Numbered from the stretch's first letter, positions 26,875 to 36,386 are shown. The stretch: DNA of 45,612 nucleotides from Clostridia bacterium (GCA_017454525.1 JAFTCT010000088.1:1-45612), one strand, 5' to 3'. The notes: a model not told the origin generated them from the sequence alone. Translations and numbers: made by a program.

Positions 26875-27441
26875 ATGGATCATGACCGTCTTTATGCAAC
26901 GGACGCCGAGATCGTGGGCGCATTCTTTGAACGCAGAGAAGATGCGATCGAATACACGCGCGCAAAATACGGCAAACTGTATATGCGTATCGCGCTTTCT
27001 CTGACGAACAACAAAGAGGACGCCGAAGAATGCGTCAGCGACGCTTACTTAAAACTGTGGAACGCCATTCCGCCGGCAAGACCGGCCGATCTCAAAGCGT
27101 ACGGTTCAAGGGTCACAAGAAATATATGCCTTGACCGTCTTGAAAAGAATACGGCAAAGAAACGCGCGCCGGATTCCTGTCTTGTCGAGCTGTCGGAAAC
27201 GCTGCCCGACACGGACGGCGATCCCGCGGAAAGCGAAGAACTCTCGCAGGCGATCGACGCGTTTCTGCGCTCCCTTGACAGGGAAAACCGCGTTCTGTTC
27301 GTGCGGCGCTACTTTTACGGAGAGAGTTACGAAGCGCTGTCGGCGCATACCGGCGCGCGTATCCCGAAGATCAAAAACGCGCTTCACAGGATCAGGATCC
27401 GTCTGAAAAAGCATCTTGAAAAGGAAGGTTTCTCAATATGA
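26875..27441 (+). CDS. ECF-family RNA polymerase sigma factor
   Basis: 188-aa group 4 sigma factor. Region 2 (about residues 30-95) contains NNKEDAEECVSDAYLKLWNA and GSRVTRNICLDRLEK. Region 4 (about 125-185) has DRENRVLFVRRYFYGESYEA and a helix-turn-helix ending IRIRLKKHLEKEG. It directs polymerase to a small set of promoters, probably including its own upstream. AAGGAG precedes the ATG. Its stop overlaps the start of the following giant membrane gene by 4 bp, the usual layout for a sigma and anti-sigma pair. Confidence 0.95.
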   Translation: MDHDRLYATDAEIVGAFFERREDAIEYTRAKYGKLYMRIALSLTNNKEDAEECVSDAYLKLWNAIPPARPADLKAYGSRVTRNICLDRLEKNTAKKRAPDSCLVELSETLPDTDGDPAESEELSQAIDAFLRSLDRENRVLFVRRYFYGESYEALSAHTGARIPKIKNALHRIRIRLKKHLEKEGFSI

Positions 27442-30400
27442 AATTCGATGAAAAGAAAACCGGCAGAATGATGAGATCGATCGGCGGTATCGGCGACGAT
27501 CTGATAACGGAAGCGGCAAACGACCCCGGAAAGAAAACGAACGCTCCCGTTCGCGCGTCAAGAAAGCGGATACTCGTCGCGCTGATCGCGGCGGTCCTGC
27601 TCGTCGCCGTACTTGTAACGGGCGTCGCCGCCGTCTTTGCGAACCGCAAGCCGGAGGATTATCGCGATATCGGTAAGGATGCGATCCCGCTCTCGGGCGA
27701 AGCGCAGAAGAGCGACGCGGTCGCAGACCTGCCGGATCCTCTCAAAGAAGTGAAGATCACCGCCAACGGCACGACCGACCGCCTGATCGAGCCGGACAGC
27801 GTATTCCGGATCGAAACGGCGCAGGACTGTGACGCCGGACTGTTGGCGGAGTATCTTTCCGTCTCCCCCGAAACGGACGTCTCTCTGCGGAAACTCGACG
27901 AACGGCTCTTTGAACTGTCGCCCGCGGCGGGGAAATTCGACCGGGGCGCGCTCTACCGTCTGACGGTCGGGGATCCCGCGAATCCCGCGATCTCCTACGC
28001 CTTTCAGACCGTTGCCGATTTCGACGTCAAGAGTTTTCTTCCGGCAGACCGCGTCACGAACGCTCCGGTCGACACCGGGATCGAGATCACCTTTACGGAA
28101 GTTCTCGAAAACGTCGATTTCGACCGGTATGTGAAGGTCTCTCCGAAGACCTCCGGCAATTTTTATCTCTATCCCGACGGCAAAACGCTGGCGTTCGTTC
28201 CGTCGGCGTCTCTTGAGAAATCCACGGTCTATACCGTAACGGCGGAAGCCGGTCTGCCCGCTCGCTCAGGCGCCGTACTCAAGGAAGCGCGCTCGGTCAG
28301 ATTCCGCACCTGCGATACGGAAGAGTCCGACAGCTCCTACGGAAAATCTTCGTTTTTCACGGTCAGTTTCTCACGTATGTCTGAAATTCCGGACTACGCC
28401 TTGTGCAATGCTTTCGGCTCCGCGCTCGCATACCGTTTTGCGCCGGGAAAAGACGCGGTGATCCCTTGCTGCTTCCGCTTCAACGATATCGAGGGGGATC
28501 TGACCGTCCTGTCGACGCTTTACCGTTTCCCATCCTATGAGTACGCCCTTGAAGTCGCAAGGGATCATGAGGAGCACGCGGGCGAACAGTGGTACGACGG
28601 ATATTCCTACGATCTTTCAAAACTTGAAAAGATCACGGAAATCGAGAACACAGCGTCCACAAAAGACGGCGAAAGCAGATACCTTATGAACACGCTCGTC
28701 AACTTCGGGACAGACCTGAAAAGCGGCATTTATCTTCTGAAACTCGACGCAACGCTCTCAGCCGGTCTGATCTCGGGCAAACACCGCCTCACCGCCTATA
28801 CGTATATTCAGATCAGCACCCTTAACGCCGTCACGCCCTCCGTTGACGGCAAAGCGCTCGTTTTCGTGACCGACCTTTCCGGAAACCCCGTTCCGGACGC
28901 TTCCCTTTCGGGTTATGCCTACAAAGCGCAGAATTACTGGAACGCGGACAATACGGAGAACTTTTCAAAGATCGTTTCCGTCACCGACCGACAAGGCGTC
29001 GCGGTCGTCGACACGCAGAACAACAACGCCGCGCTGATCCTTGTGAAAAAGGGTGAAGACGAACTGTTATTGTCCTTCTCTTCTAAAGAAGAACACGGCG
29101 ACGAGATCCTGCTCAGGTATATGTATACCGACCGCGAAGTCTACTTCCAGAGCGATACGGTCAACTTCTTCGGATTTCTCGTCGCCGCAAACGGCGGGCA
29201 GCTTCCGGAGAAACTCTACGTGAAAGCAGGGACGTCCGGCATCCGTCAGCCGGTGACGGTATCGGACGACGGCAGTTTTTCCGGCTCTTTCTCCTATGAA
29301 AAATCCGGCAGATACGGCGTCTCCCTTTGTATCGTTGATGATAACGACCGCACCGTCTGCGCGCATTACGTCAGGATCACCGACGAGGAGAAACCGGTGG
29401 TGAAAGCGACCGTTTCCTTCGACGCGCCTTTCGGCAGTTACAGAGAAACGCTGACCGGAAAACTGAAGGCGTCGTATTTTGACGGTACGCCTGCGCAAGG
29501 TCTGACATTCGATTTCCGTTACTACGTCGGGACGACGTCTTCGACCCCTCATGTTGAAAACGACGGTATCACCGACAAAAACGGCGAGATCTCCTTCAGT
29601 ATATCAGCCGGTATCCCGAAGGCGTACGGCACCGATCCGCTTGAACTCTGGCTGTGGGCTGAACTCGTCGGCTTTGAAACGCAAACGCTCACCGTCGGCG
29701 CGCATCTTCCCTATTTCCATTCCGATTACGTTTACGCCTCCGCGCGCGAAAGCGACGGGATCGTGCTGACGCTGAACAAACGCGATCTCTCCGGTTTTCC
29801 CGACAACACGGTCGGAAAAGCCGCGTCGGGCAGCGTTACCGTCAGCCTGATCAAGACGACGACCGTAAAAAAAGAAATCAAGAAATATGATCCTTTCAAT
29901 AAGAGAAAGTACACCACCTGGTCCTATTCCTCGTTCAACTCGACAGAAAAAACAGAGAACGTTTCCTTTGTCAACGGCAAAGCGCGCCTTTCGTACGTCG
30001 AAAGCAGCGATCCGTACGTTCGCTACAGTTACGCCGTCGAATACAGCGACGGTCACCAAACGTACAGTTACCGCTACGACGCTTCCTCCGGAAACGCGTA
30101 TAATTCCGAATATCGGGACCGTTTATCCGTAAAGACCGATAAAAACGCTTACCTTTACGGCGATAACTACGAGGTGAAGGCATACGACTATGGTACGGCG
30201 GCCGCGAATACGCTCTATATCTTTTCCGGAGCGGACGGGATCATCGGTTACACGGTCGGAAACGGCGCAAACGGCGTAATTGAGGAGAAAATGCTTCCGC
30301 GCACCGACGTCACCGTCTATTACCCCGACAAAGAAACGGGATTCTATCTCAAGGGGAATGCAAAACTGAGCTACGATTACGCCAACGCAGCCAAAGCCGT

Positions 30401-32762
30401 TATCGAAGTCACCGCCGACAAAGCGGTTTACAGACCGGGCGAAAAGGCGACGATCAGGATCAAGGCGGATCCCTCCTCTTCGCTGACGAATATCCTCGTC
30501 AGCATCGTGGACGAAGCGTGCTTCGCCCTCGGGGAACAGAATGTAAATATTCTTTCTTCGCTTTTCTCAAGTTACAGTCATTCCGCCCTTACCGACGCGC
30601 CCCGTCTGCCGGCGGCGGTCGGGATGTCCTATGCGGATTACAGGATCGGAGACAAAACTGTCGGAAAGTCGCTGTTCCCTCTGTACCGATACAGTTCAGG
30701 AACAAACGGCGATCTCAGCAACAGAGAGGCTGAGGACGCCCCTCAACCCGGCGCCGCAGAAGGACTTGCGATCGAAGAAAACGGTTCGGAAACTTCCTTC
30801 TATTTAAGGGAGATCTTCAAGGATAATCCCGAGTTCAGACTCGTCCCCCTTAACGCAAAGGGTGAAGGCGTGCTGATCTTTACCGTTCCCGACAACATGA
30901 CCGCCTGGCGCATCACCTGCTGCGGCGTACACGGTTCCGGCGAGCGCCTCTCGGATCTGCGCGCCGGCAACGCGTCGAGCGACGTCATCTGCACGCTTCC
31001 CTTCTATCTTTCCGTATCCGTGCCCTCCGTGTTCGTGAAGGGAGACGACGTCTCCTTCCTCATCAAAGCAGTCGGGACCGTCGACGGAAACGTCAGCTGC
31101 CGCGCAGAACTGCGCGACGAGAACGACGCCGTCGTCAAAACGGAAAACGCGGAATTTGCCCCCGGTCAGCGCGCCTTCATCAATTTGGGAAAGATCGGTG
31201 AAGGACAGTATTCACTCTGCGTGTTCGCACAGTGCGCAGAGAATACCGACGCCCTGCGCACGAAATTCAGCGTCGTGACAAGCGCGGCTGCCGCATCCGT
31301 CAGAAAAGAGGTCACGCCGGACGGGATCGGTGAACTGAAACCCGTTCTCTTCCCCGTGACGCTCACCTTCTACGATGCAAACGCCTCCTTCTCCCTCTTT
31401 GCCGTAGTTTCGCGGTATCTGCGTTATCTCAATTCCGAGCGTACGGACGTGCTCGCGGCGAAATACTTCACGGCCGCAGCGAACGGAAAACTCTTTTCTG
31501 ACAATGAGACTTATGAAGTGAAGGAATTGTCTGAAGCGCTGAAAGATCGCGCAAGAATATTGCTGCCGCTTTTCCCGTACGGCGAGGTCGATGCGGAACT
31601 GACCGCAAGGATCCTGTCAGTCGATGCGTCGCTCTTTGACGACTATGCAAAAGAACGGATGGTCAGCGCTTACTCATCCAAACTGAACGGCGGCAAAAAG
31701 ATCAGCGCCGTTGAACTCTGCTCCTCTGTCGCCGCCCTCGCGGCGCTCGGAGAGCCGGTCCTCGGCACCGCGCTTTCTGTCGCGGAGAGCGCCGGGAATT
31801 TTCCGACCGAAGCCAAACTCTATCTCGCCATGGCGTTTGCCTCACTCGGCGATTACGGAAGCGCAAAGGAGGTACTCGATCACGTTTTCGGACAGTGCGG
31901 CAAGGTCAACGAGACCTACGGTACGGCGTTTCTTCAAGCCGACAGCAGGGACGAAGAAATATTCCTGACGGAACTTGCCCTGATCGCCGCCGCGCGCGCA
32001 GATAAGAAAAGCGCGGAACTGATGGCGCGCTTCATCACCACGAACATGACGGACAGCGAACGGGGGCTTATCGGACTCGCCTCCTATCTTACGCATTTCC
32101 TGAACGTCGCGGATACCGAAGAAAAGAAGATCACCTATCAGATCGGCGGCGAGGAGAAAACCGTCGCGGTGCGCGGGATGCGCAGAGTGACCGTCGTTCT
32201 TGACAAAAAGGAATTCGACGCATTCAAAGTCACGTCCTTCGACAGCGGGATCGCGGTGTGCGCCGCCTACACCGGCACGCTTGAGGACGCAAAATCCGCG
32301 GGGGACGCCGCAAATCGTCTGAACATTGAAAAGACCGTAAAACAGACCGGCGAAAACGTTTATACCGTTCGTCTGAAGATCAAAGGCACGTCGAACCGCG
32401 TTTGCGAATCCTTCGGCATCGAGGACTTCATTCCGGCGGGCGCGCGCTACCTCACGATCGAAACGCAGCGCAGCGGCGGTTCCCACAGTTCCACCGGATA
32501 CGGCGCGCCGATCCGGATCTATTGCGGAATGTACTCGTCAAGCGGTCAGAATATGCGCGGATATCTCAGCGTTTACAACAAGGACGCGCACGACCGGGGA
32601 TACAAAAACGACTGTCCCGATTATGATTTCGAGATCGAAGTCAGCTACCGTATCCGCGGCGCCGTTCCCGGGGAATTCATCGTTGAGAGCGCGGTGATCC
32701 GCGACGCCGCCGGCAATTACGCGACGAGCGAGCGATCGTCGTTCGTGATCGTAAACCTTTGA
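27438..32762 (+). CDS. Giant transmembrane alpha-2-macroglobulin-like putative anti-sigma protein
   Basis: 1774 aa. Residues 1-43 are a basic cytoplasmic head with IGGIGDDLITEAAND, resembling heads of proteins paired with clostridial ECF sigmas; about 45-68 is one helix with positive residues before it (N-in). Outside are Ig-like Big_5-type domains (about 80-290), then macroglobulin-like repeats including MYTDREVYFQSDTV near 555 and DKAVYRPGEKATIRI near 995, then ILVSIVDEACFALGE. Residues about 1036-1120 are a low-order stretch where a protease bait region is expected. Next come the A2M signature GEGVLIFTVPDNMTAW (near 1140) and an all-helical part from about 1310. The CxEQ thioester motif is absent. 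I infer protease or surface-stress sensing; the anti-sigma role is not proven. Confidence 0.85.
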   Translation: MKFDEKKTGRMMRSIGGIGDDLITEAANDPGKKTNAPVRASRKRILVALIAAVLLVAVLVTGVAAVFANRKPEDYRDIGKDAIPLSGEAQKSDAVADLPDPLKEVKITANGTTDRLIEPDSVFRIETAQDCDAGLLAEYLSVSPETDVSLRKLDERLFELSPAAGKFDRGALYRLTVGDPANPAISYAFQTVADFDVKSFLPADRVTNAPVDTGIEITFTEVLENVDFDRYVKVSPKTSGNFYLYPDGKTLAFVPSASLEKSTVYTVTAEAGLPARSGAVLKEARSVRFRTCDTEESDSSYGKSSFFTVSFSRMSEIPDYALCNAFGSALAYRFAPGKDAVIPCCFRFNDIEGDLTVLSTLYRFPSYEYALEVARDHEEHAGEQWYDGYSYDLSKLEKITEIENTASTKDGESRYLMNTLVNFGTDLKSGIYLLKLDATLSAGLISGKHRLTAYTYIQISTLNAVTPSVDGKALVFVTDLSGNPVPDASLSGYAYKAQNYWNADNTENFSKIVSVTDRQGVAVVDTQNNNAALILVKKGEDELLLSFSSKEEHGDEILLRYMYTDREVYFQSDTVNFFGFLVAANGGQLPEKLYVKAGTSGIRQPVTVSDDGSFSGSFSYEKSGRYGVSLCIVDDNDRTVCAHYVRITDEEKPVVKATVSFDAPFGSYRETLTGKLKASYFDGTPAQGLTFDFRYYVGTTSSTPHVENDGITDKNGEISFSISAGIPKAYGTDPLELWLWAELVGFETQTLTVGAHLPYFHSDYVYASARESDGIVLTLNKRDLSGFPDNTVGKAASGSVTVSLIKTTTVKKEIKKYDPFNKRKYTTWSYSSFNSTEKTENVSFVNGKARLSYVESSDPYVRYSYAVEYSDGHQTYSYRYDASSGNAYNSEYRDRLSVKTDKNAYLYGDNYEVKAYDYGTAAANTLYIFSGADGIIGYTVGNGANGVIEEKMLPRTDVTVYYPDKETGFYLKGNAKLSYDYANAAKAVIEVTADKAVYRPGEKATIRIKADPSSSLTNILVSIVDEACFALGEQNVNILSSLFSSYSHSALTDAPRLPAAVGMSYADYRIGDKTVGKSLFPLYRYSSGTNGDLSNREAEDAPQPGAAEGLAIEENGSETSFYLREIFKDNPEFRLVPLNAKGEGVLIFTVPDNMTAWRITCCGVHGSGERLSDLRAGNASSDVICTLPFYLSVSVPSVFVKGDDVSFLIKAVGTVDGNVSCRAELRDENDAVVKTENAEFAPGQRAFINLGKIGEGQYSLCVFAQCAENTDALRTKFSVVTSAAAASVRKEVTPDGIGELKPVLFPVTLTFYDANASFSLFAVVSRYLRYLNSERTDVLAAKYFTAAANGKLFSDNETYEVKELSEALKDRARILLPLFPYGEVDAELTARILSVDASLFDDYAKERMVSAYSSKLNGGKKISAVELCSSVAALAALGEPVLGTALSVAESAGNFPTEAKLYLAMAFASLGDYGSAKEVLDHVFGQCGKVNETYGTAFLQADSRDEEIFLTELALIAAARADKKSAELMARFITTNMTDSERGLIGLASYLTHFLNVADTEEKKITYQIGGEEKTVAVRGMRRVTVVLDKKEFDAFKVTSFDSGIAVCAAYTGTLEDAKSAGDAANRLNIEKTVKQTGENVYTVRLKIKGTSNRVCESFGIEDFIPAGARYLTIETQRSGGSHSSTGYGAPIRIYCGMYSSSGQNMRGYLSVYNKDAHDRGYKNDCPDYDFEIEVSYRIRGAVPGEFIVESAVIRDAAGNYATSERSSFVIVNL

Positions 32763-32805
32763 GTTGACCGGAAAGACGACTTTTTATAACTTTTTTCCAT
32801 TTGTG

Positions 32806-32834
32806 TTGACAAACCGCTTCTTTTATGTTAGAAT
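32806..32834 (+). promoter_or_regulatory. Promoter of the YegP-like gene
   Basis: TTGACA (32806-32811) and TAGAAT (32829-32834) with a 17-bp spacer. Fifteen bases from TTGACA (TTGACAAACCGCTTC) are identical to the tRNA-Arg promoter, suggesting strong constitutive activity. Confidence 0.9.
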
Positions 32835-32878
32835 GAAGCAGGACGAAACCGTCCAAATACTATGAAAGGTGTGCAATC

Positions 32879-33244
32879 ATGGGAAAATTCGTTATTAAAG
32901 AGACCGCTACCGGCATCAAATTCGATCTGAAGGCGGGCAACGGCGAAGTGATCGCTACTTCCGAAGTTTACTCTTCCGAAGCGTCCTGCAAAAAAGGCAT
33001 CGAGAGCGTCAAGAAATGCTCCGTCGGCGAGATCGAAGACCAGACCGTAGAGGGCTTCGAGACCAAGAAGCACCCGAAGTTTGAAGTCTACACCGACAAG
33101 AAAGGTGAATTCAGATTCAGACTGAAGGCCAGAAACGGCGAGACCATCGCGACCTCCGAAGGTTACGTGACCAAGCAGAGCTGCTTCAACGGCATCGAAA
33201 GCGTCAAGAAGAACGCTCCCGAAGCGGAAGTCGTCAAGATCTGA
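32879..33244 (+). CDS. YegP-like protein with two DUF1508 repeats
   Basis: 121-aa small protein built from two similar halves: GIKFDLKAGNGEVIATSEVY with KKGIESVKK, and EFRFRLKARNGETIATSEGY with FNGIESVKK. This is the duplicated DUF1508 fold of E. coli YegP, whose function is unknown. AAAGGTG precedes the ATG. The strong promoter, flanking terminator and biased codons suggest high expression. Single-gene unit. Confidence 0.93.
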   Translation: MGKFVIKETATGIKFDLKAGNGEVIATSEVYSSEASCKKGIESVKKCSVGEIEDQTVEGFETKKHPKFEVYTDKKGEFRFRLKARNGETIATSEGYVTKQSCFNGIESVKKNAPEAEVVKI

Positions 33245-33264
33245 CAAACGTACAGATAATAAAG

Positions 33265-33303
33265 GAGCGGAACCCCCGAAGCGGGTTTCCGCTCTTTTAT
33301 TAT
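33265..33303. terminator. Terminator between yegP-like and radical SAM genes
   Basis: GAGCGGAACCC and GGGTTTCCGCTC pair with a one-base bulge around a short loop, followed by TTTTATTATTT. The flanking AATAAA/TTTATT symmetry suggests it may also serve the convergent minus-strand operon. Confidence 0.85.
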
Positions 33304-33329
33304 TTCCTCACATAATGCCGCGACGCGGT

Positions 33330-34178
33330 TCACCTGCGGAACCGGTCGGCGTATCCGCAGGTCTTGCAGAGCACTTCGCTGAACGCACCCGATTCTTCAA
33401 AGCCCTTCGTCATCGCTTTCGCGCGCGGGCACGAAAGTACGGTATCGACGTCGTCCCGTTTGAGATCGCCCAGTCTGATCACGCCTTCACGGTCAAGACA
33501 GCACGGCACGACGGTGCCGTCGCACAGCACGGCGATCTGTTTTCCGATCGCGTGACATCTGCCGCTCTCGGACAGGATCTTTCCGTCCGGAGCCGGCCAT
33601 ACGAAGCGCTCGTCATATTCGAGATAGAGTTTCTCCCTTATGCAGTACCCGCGCTTATTCGGCGCCCAGAATCCCGAAAACGTGTCGCGGAGCCGTTTCA
33701 GTATTTCGTCGTTCTTATCATTGTATCCCTCTTCCCTGCCGTCGATATTCCACAGCCGCAATACCGTGATGATCCCCCGCTCGGAGGACCGGCGCGCGAA
33801 GTCAAAGCAGTCCGTGAAATATGATCCGGAGGACGAAGCGCCGTTGGCTTCAAAGGAGTGCAGCGAGATCTGCACCTTATAGACCGACGGATGCGCAAGC
33901 AGGATATCGCCGCGCTCCCTCAGCATCGTTCCGTTGGTCGTCAGGATCACGCGCGCCCGAAGAACGTCGCAAACCGAAAGGATCGCGTCGAGCCGGCTGT
34001 GCAAAAGCGGTTCCCCCATTACGTGAAGGCAGAAGCAATCGGTATATGCGCGCAGTTTCCGCGCGTAAAGCGTGAAATCCTCCACGCTCATGAACGACGC
34101 TTCCCGGCGGGTCTTCGGACAGAAGGAACAAAAGAGGTTGCAGACGTTCGTGATCTCAATATAAGCCCGTTCAAGCAT
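33330..34178 (-). CDS. Radical SAM/SPASM-domain protein
   Basis: 282-aa radical S-adenosylmethionine enzyme. The cluster motif CNLFCSFC (CxxxCxxC, Cys13-17-20) lies at the very N-terminus, followed by VMGEPLLH and LTTNGTML. The C-terminal SPASM-like part has CHAIGKQIAVLCDGTVVPCC, then SCPRA and CKTCGYADRF, enough cysteines for an auxiliary cluster. Such proteins include peptide-modifying maturases, but many are of unknown role. It overlaps the MATE transporter gene by 8 bp. I saw no obvious precursor peptide gene beside it. Confidence 0.9.
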   Translation of the reverse strand: MLERAYIEITNVCNLFCSFCPKTRREASFMSVEDFTLYARKLRAYTDCFCLHVMGEPLLHSRLDAILSVCDVLRARVILTTNGTMLRERGDILLAHPSVYKVQISLHSFEANGASSSGSYFTDCFDFARRSSERGIITVLRLWNIDGREEGYNDKNDEILKRLRDTFSGFWAPNKRGYCIREKLYLEYDERFVWPAPDGKILSESGRCHAIGKQIAVLCDGTVVPCCLDREGVIRLGDLKRDDVDTVLSCPRAKAMTKGFEESGAFSEVLCKTCGYADRFRR

Positions 34179-35592
34179 TCGCCGGCGCCTCGCTTTCGAC
34201 CGCTCGGGCGTATTTTGCCGTCACCTTTCTCTTCAGATACAGGTAGTACGCAAACTGTGCGAGCAGAGTCAGCACCCAGGAGATCGGATATGAGAGAAAG
34301 AGCACCAGAAAATCGTGATGACTCTGAAAATAGGTGAAGATCCACAGGATCCGCACGCCGCACACGCCGACAAGACAGATCAGCGTCGGCGCAAGAGAGG
34401 CGCCCATGCCGCGCAGTACGCCGCTGAACACGTCCATGATCCCGCAGGTGAAATACGTCAGAGCGATCGTCGATAACCGGATCATCCCGTACTGCAGAAC
34501 CGTTTCGGTCGTGCCGTCGGCTTCCCCGCCGACGTAAAGTCTGAGCAGCGGCCGTCCGAAGAAGAACGCGATCAGCCCCAGCCCGACGCCGACTGCGGTG
34601 ACCATCCAAATACAGTGCGCCGTGATCCTGCCGATCTTTCCGGGTTTTCCGGCGCCGATATGCTGACCGACAAACGAGAGCGCCGCGTGATGAAAACTGT
34701 TCATCGCGACGTAAATGAACCCTTCAATACTGCCGGAGGCAACGCTTCCCGTCACGATGGCAGGCAGTTTGAATGAATTCACGGCAGACTGGATAATGAC
34801 GTTGGAGATCGAGAAAAGAGAGCCCTGAACGCCCGCGAGGATCCCGATGCGCATTATCTCAAAGAGCCTTGGACGGTGGATGCGGATCTTTTTGAAATAC
34901 AGACGGCAGCCGCCTCTGACTCTGAACGCAAGATGAAACACGACGAGAAGCGCCGCGATGTACTGCGAAACGCTCGAAGCGATCGCCACGCCGTCCACGC
35001 TCTTCTTGAACAGCAGGACCATCACGAGATTCAGTATCACGTTTGCAACGCCCGAGATCGTGAGGAACAGAAGCGGGTGAAAGGTATCCCCTCCTGCGCG
35101 CAGGATCGCGGCGCCGAAATTGTAGACAAGCGACGCGGGGATCCCGATAAAGTAGATCCGCATATAGAGGGTTGACAGCTCTATATACTCGTCGATCGTT
35201 CCCATCATCATCAGCAGATCGTCGGCAAAGATAAAGCCGACGAAAAAGCAGATCACGCCGCCGATCAGCGAAACGGCAACAGAAGTGTGAACGGTCTGCG
35301 AGGTCTTTTCGTCGTCTTTCGCGCCGATATACCGCGCAACGTACACCGCCGTACCGACGGAAAGACCCATGAACAGATTGACGATCAGATTGATCAGCGG
35401 CGCCGTACCGCCGATCGCGCCGATATCGACCTTTCCGTTCGGAGAGAACTGCCCGACGACGATCAGATCGGCGGCGTTGAACGCCAACTGCAAAACGCCC
35501 GTCGCGATCAGGGGAAGAGCAAAAAGAATAATGCCCGGAATCAGCCGTCCGACCGTCAGATCCTTTGAAGTTCTCGTTTTCAAATTCAACAC
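34171..35592 (-). CDS. MATE-family efflux transporter
   Basis: 473-aa transporter with twelve predicted helices, expelling drugs or metabolites by Na+ or H+ antiport. LPLIATGVLQLAFNAADLIV at the N-terminus with IGAIGGTAPLINLIVNLFMG is typical of the DinF/NorM-like group. GTG at 35592 is very close to AAGGAAG; TTG at 35583 has better spacing and may be the true start. Its overlap with the radical SAM gene suggests joint function, perhaps making and exporting one product, but this is inference. Confidence 0.92.
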   Translation of the reverse strand: MLNLKTRTSKDLTVGRLIPGIILFALPLIATGVLQLAFNAADLIVVGQFSPNGKVDIGAIGGTAPLINLIVNLFMGLSVGTAVYVARYIGAKDDEKTSQTVHTSVAVSLIGGVICFFVGFIFADDLLMMMGTIDEYIELSTLYMRIYFIGIPASLVYNFGAAILRAGGDTFHPLLFLTISGVANVILNLVMVLLFKKSVDGVAIASSVSQYIAALLVVFHLAFRVRGGCRLYFKKIRIHRPRLFEIMRIGILAGVQGSLFSISNVIIQSAVNSFKLPAIVTGSVASGSIEGFIYVAMNSFHHAALSFVGQHIGAGKPGKIGRITAHCIWMVTAVGVGLGLIAFFFGRPLLRLYVGGEADGTTETVLQYGMIRLSTIALTYFTCGIMDVFSGVLRGMGASLAPTLICLVGVCGVRILWIFTYFQSHHDFLVLFLSYPISWVLTLLAQFAYYLYLKRKVTAKYARAVESEAPANA

Positions 35593-35636
35593 TCTTCCTT
35601 TCGGTGATCGTTAAGAAACCGCCGCGGCGAACGCCA

Positions 35637-36365
35637 TCAGCGGTATCTTTCCTTTGCGTAGGCGATATGCTTCTTCTTTTCCCCGTCGGAAACCTGCGTA
35701 TAGGGCAGAAGCCGGGAATACAGACCGTCGATCTGCCCGTCGGACAGTCCGCCCCGGAATTTTTTCAGAAACGAGGGCAAACGGTCCAGAGTCGTCATCA
35801 CGTTCGGGTCATATTCCTCCGGCGGGATCATCAGCCGGCACCCTCTGCCGAATACGACGACCGGGTAAACGGGACAGTCCTCTCCGATCAGCATATCCAG
35901 CGCGCGTTTGTGCGCGCCGTTCTGCATGATCGGATTGAAAAAGCGCTGTTTTGCGATCCCTTTTCCGGTCATAACGGTCTGATACCATTCCTTTGCGTCT
36001 GCGCGTCCGTAGATCCTTCCGGCAAAATTCTTGGACTCAAAAACGAAGATCCCTCTTTTGCAGATCAGAAGCGCGTCGATCTCCGTCGTTTCCTCCTTCT
36101 TCGGCAGGTAGACGTTAAAAAGCCATCTGCCCTTGACGCGGCGAAGCCGGTCATAGAGCAGGTACTCTCCGTACGCGCCCTTCGAGCGTACGAGAAGTTC
36201 ATAGGGACGCGCCGTCGCGCGGTAATAGAGGGAGGAGCGGTAGCGCAGTTTCGACCCGACGGTTTTCAGACGGTCGGTTCCTGTCCTGACATACCCGAAC
36301 AGCCGGGAAAACAGTTTCTTTAACGACAGGAATATATCTTTGAATGCGTCGTAATCCTTTGACAC
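35637..36365 (-). CDS. NERD-domain protein (nuclease-related)
   Basis: 242-aa protein. A basic N-terminal region (1-55) with a possible amphipathic or membrane-associated part precedes the NERD domain (about 60-175): GAYGEYLLYDRL, TEIDALLICKRGIFVFESKN and RFFNPIMQN. The spaced Glu, Asp and ESK residues fit a PD-(D/E)xK-like nuclease core, so DNA cleavage is possible but unproven. Start is GTG at 36365 after GGAGGG. It lies between tgt and the MATE gene in the same direction. Confidence 0.88.
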   Translation of the reverse strand: MSKDYDAFKDIFLSLKKLFSRLFGYVRTGTDRLKTVGSKLRYRSSLYYRATARPYELLVRSKGAYGEYLLYDRLRRVKGRWLFNVYLPKKEETTEIDALLICKRGIFVFESKNFAGRIYGRADAKEWYQTVMTGKGIAKQRFFNPIMQNGAHKRALDMLIGEDCPVYPVVVFGRGCRLMIPPEEYDPNVMTTLDRLPSFLKKFRGGLSDGQIDGLYSRLLPYTQVSDGEKKKHIAYAKERYR

Positions 36366-36386
36366 GGTTCCCTCCGCGCGATCGGT

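Noticed and set aside
27438..32762. Thioester (CxEQ) in the A2M-like protein
   Set aside because: I looked through the helical region after about residue 1310 and found no such motif.
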